From Ignavibacteria bacterium (lineage in GTDB: Bacteria; Bacteroidota; Ignavibacteria; Tepidaquicellales; OLB5), in assembly GCA_017303675.1 (NCBI GenBank), contig JAFLBX010000001.1, forward strand, positions 1,933,970 to 1,997,969: a stretch of DNA of 64,000 nt. Reading direction: 5' to 3'. The notes under the pieces were generated by a model that ran no database searches, had not been told where the DNA came from, and was given only the letters and a program-made list of their open reading frames with translations. Of the stretch, positions 61,052-64,000 are shown piece by piece. The position numbers and the translations under genes are program-made. Every line of letters starts with the position of its first letter. Positions within the stretch are counted from its first letter, which is position 1.

Positions 61052-61666
61052 ATGAGACTATCAGCAATCGACATCAAAAAACAGGAATTCAAAAAAACGA
61101 TGAGAGGTTACGATGTCAGCGAAGTTGAAGCATATCTTGATACTGTTGGCAATACCGTTGAAAACCTGTTCAGGGAAATAGAAATGCTCAAAGAGCAGGC
61201 AGCAAAGCTTACTGAAGAAAAGGAAGAGCTTACTTCAGAGATCAATGTTTACCGCGAAAATGAAAAAACTTTCCAGAAGGCTATTGTGAAGTCACAGGAT
61301 ATGGCTGAGGATATACTTGATAACGCCAAGAAACGGGCGGAGCTTATCATAAAGGAAGCTGAGATACTTTCAAGCAAAACAAAGGTACAGGCTCATGAGG
61401 AATTCCTGAACTTAAGGCAGGAGCTCGAAGAGCTGAAAAATAAAAATGAAGCTGTAATTGATGACATTAAAAATTACCTGGTTGAAAAGCTCAATTCCAT
61501 CGAAGAATACCAGCGCAATAGGAAGATTTTTAAGCTTGAAAATAATATTGCATCTATGGAACAAGTTAAAGAAAGCGAACCTGTCAGAGAAGAGCTTCCT
61601 TCCAATACTTTCGGTCTCAATTTGGGCAGCTTAAATATGGGACTTGATGACCAAAGCAGCAAATAA
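61052..61666 (+). CDS. DivIVA-domain coiled-coil protein
   Basis: A 204-residue protein: MRLSAIDIKKQEFKKTMRGYDVSEVEAYLD is the DivIVA N-terminal membrane-binding domain (F/Y-x-R-GYD-x2-EVD), followed by a long coiled coil to about residue 165 and a low-complexity tail with NLGSLNMGLDD. In Firmicutes and Actinobacteria DivIVA marks curved membrane at poles and septa; in Gram-negative lineages its role is less clear. AAGGGAA ribosome-binding site before the ATG. It follows yggS by 75 bases. Confidence 0.93.
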   Translation: MRLSAIDIKKQEFKKTMRGYDVSEVEAYLDTVGNTVENLFREIEMLKEQAAKLTEEKEELTSEINVYRENEKTFQKAIVKSQDMAEDILDNAKKRAELIIKEAEILSSKTKVQAHEEFLNLRQELEELKNKNEAVIDDIKNYLVEKLNSIEEYQRNRKIFKLENNIASMEQVKESEPVREELPSNTFGLNLGSLNMGLDDQSSK

Positions 61667-61729
61667 TAATAAGTAAATAAAACCGAACTCCTGTTGTTGG
61701 TCTTTAATTGCTTTTGCATACAATAATTG

Positions 61730-61749
61730 CCACGACCTTAAGGTCGTGG
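61730..61749 (+). terminator. Palindromic terminator-like element after divIVA
   Basis: CCACGACCTT followed immediately by AAGGTCGTGG, a 20-base perfect palindrome with a T-rich stretch after it. Confidence 0.7.
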
Positions 61750-61841
61750 TTTAGTTTTACGAAAATATTCAGGCTTTAGCAGCTAATTTTGAATTTTGAT
61801 TTTTAATCTCAAATTGATTTAATTCAAATACCACATTAAAA

Positions 61842-62666
61842 TTGAGAAAAGTTCTTCGTAATGATGACCATATAAAAGCTACCCATGATTTTTTGCAGAA
61901 TCATACAGGCGGTTATACCGCCGATGTTGGTATAATACTCGGCACTGGACTTGGTGGACTGGTAAAAGATATCAACATTCACCACCGCATCGATTACAAG
62001 GAAATTCCGCATTTCCCGGTTTCTACAGTAGAATCTCATCACGGCAATTTGATACTGGGAGAAATTTCCGGCATGAACGCCGTTGTAATGCAGGGCAGGT
62101 TTCACTATTACGAAAATTATTCCCATGAAGAAATTACTTACCCCGTCAGGATAATGAAACAAATGGGTGTTAAAGCTCTGATAGTTTCAAACGCCTGCGG
62201 AGGGTTGAATCCGGTTTATAAAAAAGCTGACCTGATGATAATGCGCGATCATATAAATTTCCATTATGATAGCCCGCTTAAAAATTTTAAATTCCCCTCT
62301 TATAATAAACCGCTTTACAGCAGTGAGCTGATTGCCCTTGCTGAAAAAGCTGCGCTTATGAATGAAATAAGCGTTCGCAAAGGTGTGTACCTTTCCCTTC
62401 ACGGTCCCGCCCTGGAAACCAAAGCGGAATACGCAATGGTGCGCAAATTCGGTGCTGATGCCGTGGGTATGTCAACCATTCCTGAAGCGACTGTTGCTTC
62501 GAATCTCGGTATTAAAACACTTGGACTTTCAATTATAACGGATATGGGATTACCCGATACTCTAAAGCCTGCTGTACTTGCTGAAATATTGGAAGCAGCA
62601 GCCGAGGCTGAGCCCAAAATGACACTGCTTACACGCAGGACAATTGAAATGCTTTCTTTTAATTAA
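61842..62666 (+). CDS. Purine nucleoside phosphorylase
   Basis: A 274-residue trimeric-type PNP, reading from a TTG start (no ATG is available in frame). Motifs: VGIILGTGLGGLV (phosphate), VMQGRFHYYENYS (Arg-x-His), SNACGGLNP, DHINFHYDSP, GPALETKAEYAM (Glu base contact), GADAVGMSTIPEA. The base-specificity residue usually Asn (ITN-M) reads SIITDMG, Asp here; that change favours 6-amino purines in related enzymes, but Asp is also common in this assemblage. It salvages purine nucleosides by phosphorolysis. Confidence 0.92.
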   Translation: MRKVLRNDDHIKATHDFLQNHTGGYTADVGIILGTGLGGLVKDINIHHRIDYKEIPHFPVSTVESHHGNLILGEISGMNAVVMQGRFHYYENYSHEEITYPVRIMKQMGVKALIVSNACGGLNPVYKKADLMIMRDHINFHYDSPLKNFKFPSYNKPLYSSELIALAEKAALMNEISVRKGVYLSLHGPALETKAEYAMVRKFGADAVGMSTIPEATVASNLGIKTLGLSIITDMGLPDTLKPAVLAEILEAAAEAEPKMTLLTRRTIEMLSFN

Positions 62667-62694
62667 AATTATGTTCATTTTATACACTGATTAA

Positions 62695-63525
62695 ATGACA
62701 GAACAGAAAAACCAAATTAAGCTTTCCGCTGATTTTATAAAAGCAAGCTCACCGTTTAAAAGCAAAGCAAGCTTTGCGGTTATTACTTATAAAGATCCCT
62801 CGTTTTTGAAGGATTACAAAATTGTAAAAAAGATCAGGTATTCTGATATTCCCCCTGCATTCAACACCGGTGAAAATGAAGGCGGAGAATTTATTTTTGC
62901 CGGTTCTAAAGATGGAAAAAAGAATTTTTATATTTTAAACGGTCATCTTAATTTTTACAGCGGTTACAGTATGCGCGAAACCGCGCACCCGGTTTATGTT
63001 TTAAATGAGCTTGGGGTAAAAAATGTTATTGTTGTTGATGAAGCAGGATTCTTAAATCCACGTTTTAAAACCGGGGGAGTAGCCCTTGTTTACGATCATA
63101 TTAACCTCATGGGTGATAACCCGCTGATAGGTGAAAATGACAGCACTCTTGGTACAAGATTTCCTGATATGAGCGATCCTTACGATGAAAAATGGTATAA
63201 TAATATTTCCGTATTTTTAAGGGAAAAGAAGTTTGAATATTTTCCTTCGGTTTACCTGGGTGTTACGGGACCCGAAACCGAAACAGAAGCTGAATGCAGG
63301 TTTTACCGTGAAACAGGCGCTGATATTCTTGGCTATTCACTCGTTCCTGAAAATATCGCAATGGTTCATGCTGGAATGAAATGCGCTGCATTCTGTATGC
63401 TTACCCGTGAGCTTGTTGCAGATAGACTCAAAGAAATTTCACCCGAAGAAAAAAACAAGAACAGGGCAAAAGCTGAAAAAGCATTTGCTCCAATACTGGC
63501 TGATCTGATCAAACAGATTGACTAA
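62695..63525 (+). CDS. Degenerate PNP paralogue
   Basis: A 276-residue paralogue 28 bases downstream of the true PNP. It keeps YDHINLMGDNPLIG, GPETETEAECRFYRETGADILGYS and the overall fold, but the phosphate loop (GTGLG) is replaced by FAVITYKDPS, Arg-x-His of QGRFH is NGHLN, and the NAAGG loop is DEAGF. Without these it is unlikely to be a phosphorolytic enzyme; it may bind purine or act as a partner subunit of its neighbour. Function unknown. Confidence 0.8.
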   Translation: MTEQKNQIKLSADFIKASSPFKSKASFAVITYKDPSFLKDYKIVKKIRYSDIPPAFNTGENEGGEFIFAGSKDGKKNFYILNGHLNFYSGYSMRETAHPVYVLNELGVKNVIVVDEAGFLNPRFKTGGVALVYDHINLMGDNPLIGENDSTLGTRFPDMSDPYDEKWYNNISVFLREKKFEYFPSVYLGVTGPETETEAECRFYRETGADILGYSLVPENIAMVHAGMKCAAFCMLTRELVADRLKEISPEEKNKNRAKAEKAFAPILADLIKQID

Positions 63526-63549
63526 GTGGAAAAATAAATTTAAGAATAT

Positions 63550-63592
63550 CCTCCCCCCTCTCCCTCCGGGAGAGGGGCTGGGGGGTGAGGGT
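63550..63592. repeat. C/G-rich REP-like element, copy 4
   Basis: CCCCTCTCC-CTCC-GGGAGAGGGG followed by CTGGGGGGTGAGGG, the same design as copies at 25249, 30835 and 43717, ending 12 bases before the next start codon. Confidence 0.75.
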
Positions 63593-63603
63593 CTATAAAT
63601 ATT

Positions 63604-64000
63604 ATGGGCGCATTAAAAGAATTACTCGCAGCCGGCAGGACTATCATACTTGATAGCGCTATGGGAACAGAGCTTCAGACAAGAGGATTAAGCGTTAAGC
63701 TGCCTTTATGGAGCGCGCAGGCACTGATAGATAAGCCGGATACTGTACGGCACATCCATATCGATAATATTGATACAGGCGCTGATATAATCACTACCAA
63801 TACTTTCCGTACCCAGCGAAGGACCTATGAAAAGGCAGGGCACAGGTATAAAGAAATGGATTATACCGATACTGCGAAACACTTCACAGCAGACGCAGTT
63901 GATCTTGCTAAAGATGCTGTAATGATAGCTGCCGAGGAAGATGAAGTTATGGTTGCAGGCTGTATTGCTCCCCTTGAAGACAGCTACCGCCCTGATCTTA
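63604..64000 (+). CDS. Homocysteine S-methyltransferase family protein, 5' part only
   Basis: Open frame from ATG to the window end (132 codons): MGALKELLAAGRTIILDSAMGTELQTRG, then GADIITTNTFRTQRRTYEKAG and VMVAGCIAPLEDSYRPD. ILD-x-AMGTELQ-x-RG and the TNTF motif are typical of the homocysteine methyltransferase (MetH N-terminal/BhmT/MmuM) domain; the zinc-binding Cys motifs lie beyond the window. Whether it is a short MmuM-type enzyme or a full MetH cannot be seen. Confidence 0.85.
   Translation, partial: MGALKELLAAGRTIILDSAMGTELQTRGLSVKLPLWSAQALIDKPDTVRHIHIDNIDTGADIITTNTFRTQRRTYEKAGHRYKEMDYTDTAKHFTADAVDLAKDAVMIAAEEDEVMVAGCIAPLEDSYRPDL

Overview
The window looks like chromosome from an AT-rich, Gram-negative member of the Bacteroidota/Chlorobiota/Ignavibacteriota assemblage, most like the Ignavibacteria. 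Seen directly: four secreted proteins end in a type IX secretion (T9SS) type-A sorting domain with the QN[YF]PNPFNP motif; several promoters carry the TAnnTTTG -7 element of this assemblage; many lipoproteins have a lipobox directly before the mature domain; the cbb3 oxidase has fused CcoN-CcoO and a mono-haem CcoP. No rRNA, CRISPR array, prophage or transposase is visible. The only RNA gene I can support is one tRNA-Leu(CAA). Small palindromic (REP-like) elements of several families lie in the gaps.

Layout. 1-2.5 kb: end of a universal stress protein, a ferredoxin plus degenerate hemerythrin-like pair behind CRP/FNR-type sites, and a TonB-like protein. 3-5.2 kb: DUF2306 membrane protein and two YARHG lipoproteins. 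5.3-15.2 kb: a nine-gene minus-strand cbb3 operon in the order ccoI-ccoS-PLP lyase-ccoNO-ccoQ-ccoP-ccoG-ccoH-DsbD_2-like, behind two CRP/FNR-like boxes. 15.3-25.1 kb: lipoproteins, aquaporin, upp, Rel/SpoT, TolB-like propeller, M28 peptidase, DUF4920. 25.3-30.7 kb: an AT-rich secreted/surface island with two T9SS cargoes (one phospholipase C-like) and two small beta-barrel candidates. 30.9-37 kb: glmS, then a tight operon with divergent NuoJ, NuoK, a possible NuoL tail, a tRNA and NuoN. 37-43.6 kb: trxA, dnaE, a winged-helix/nucleotidyltransferase pair, a POT transporter. 43.8-46.6 kb: a run of small membrane proteins (DUF2752, DUF4870). 46.8-53.5 kb: a TetR-controlled efflux operon matching E. 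coli cecR-ybhGFSR, with YbhF split in two. 53.6-60 kb: AraC regulator, VOC and SnoaL-like proteins, two T9SS cargoes including a peptidylarginine-deiminase-type protein. 60.2-64 kb: YggS, DivIVA, two purine nucleoside phosphorylase homologues (the second degenerate), and the start of a homocysteine S-methyltransferase family gene.

How it fits together. The respiratory operon contains what is needed to build a copper/haem cbb3 oxidase: copper ATPase CcoI, small CcoS, FixG/H and the catalytic subunits. It shares a two-box promoter layout (22 bp between box centres, about 30 bp to the -7) with the ferredoxin/hemerythrin-like operon. A third gene, the TolB-like propeller, has one box at the promoter-proximal position. 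This points to a small oxygen- or redox-responsive CRP/FNR-family regulon. The most unusual region is 32.8-37.0 kb: intact reading frames in the canonical nuoJ-K-L-(M)-N order, but lacking residues that carry protons in complex I. It may be a reduced, non-pumping membrane assembly of unknown function.
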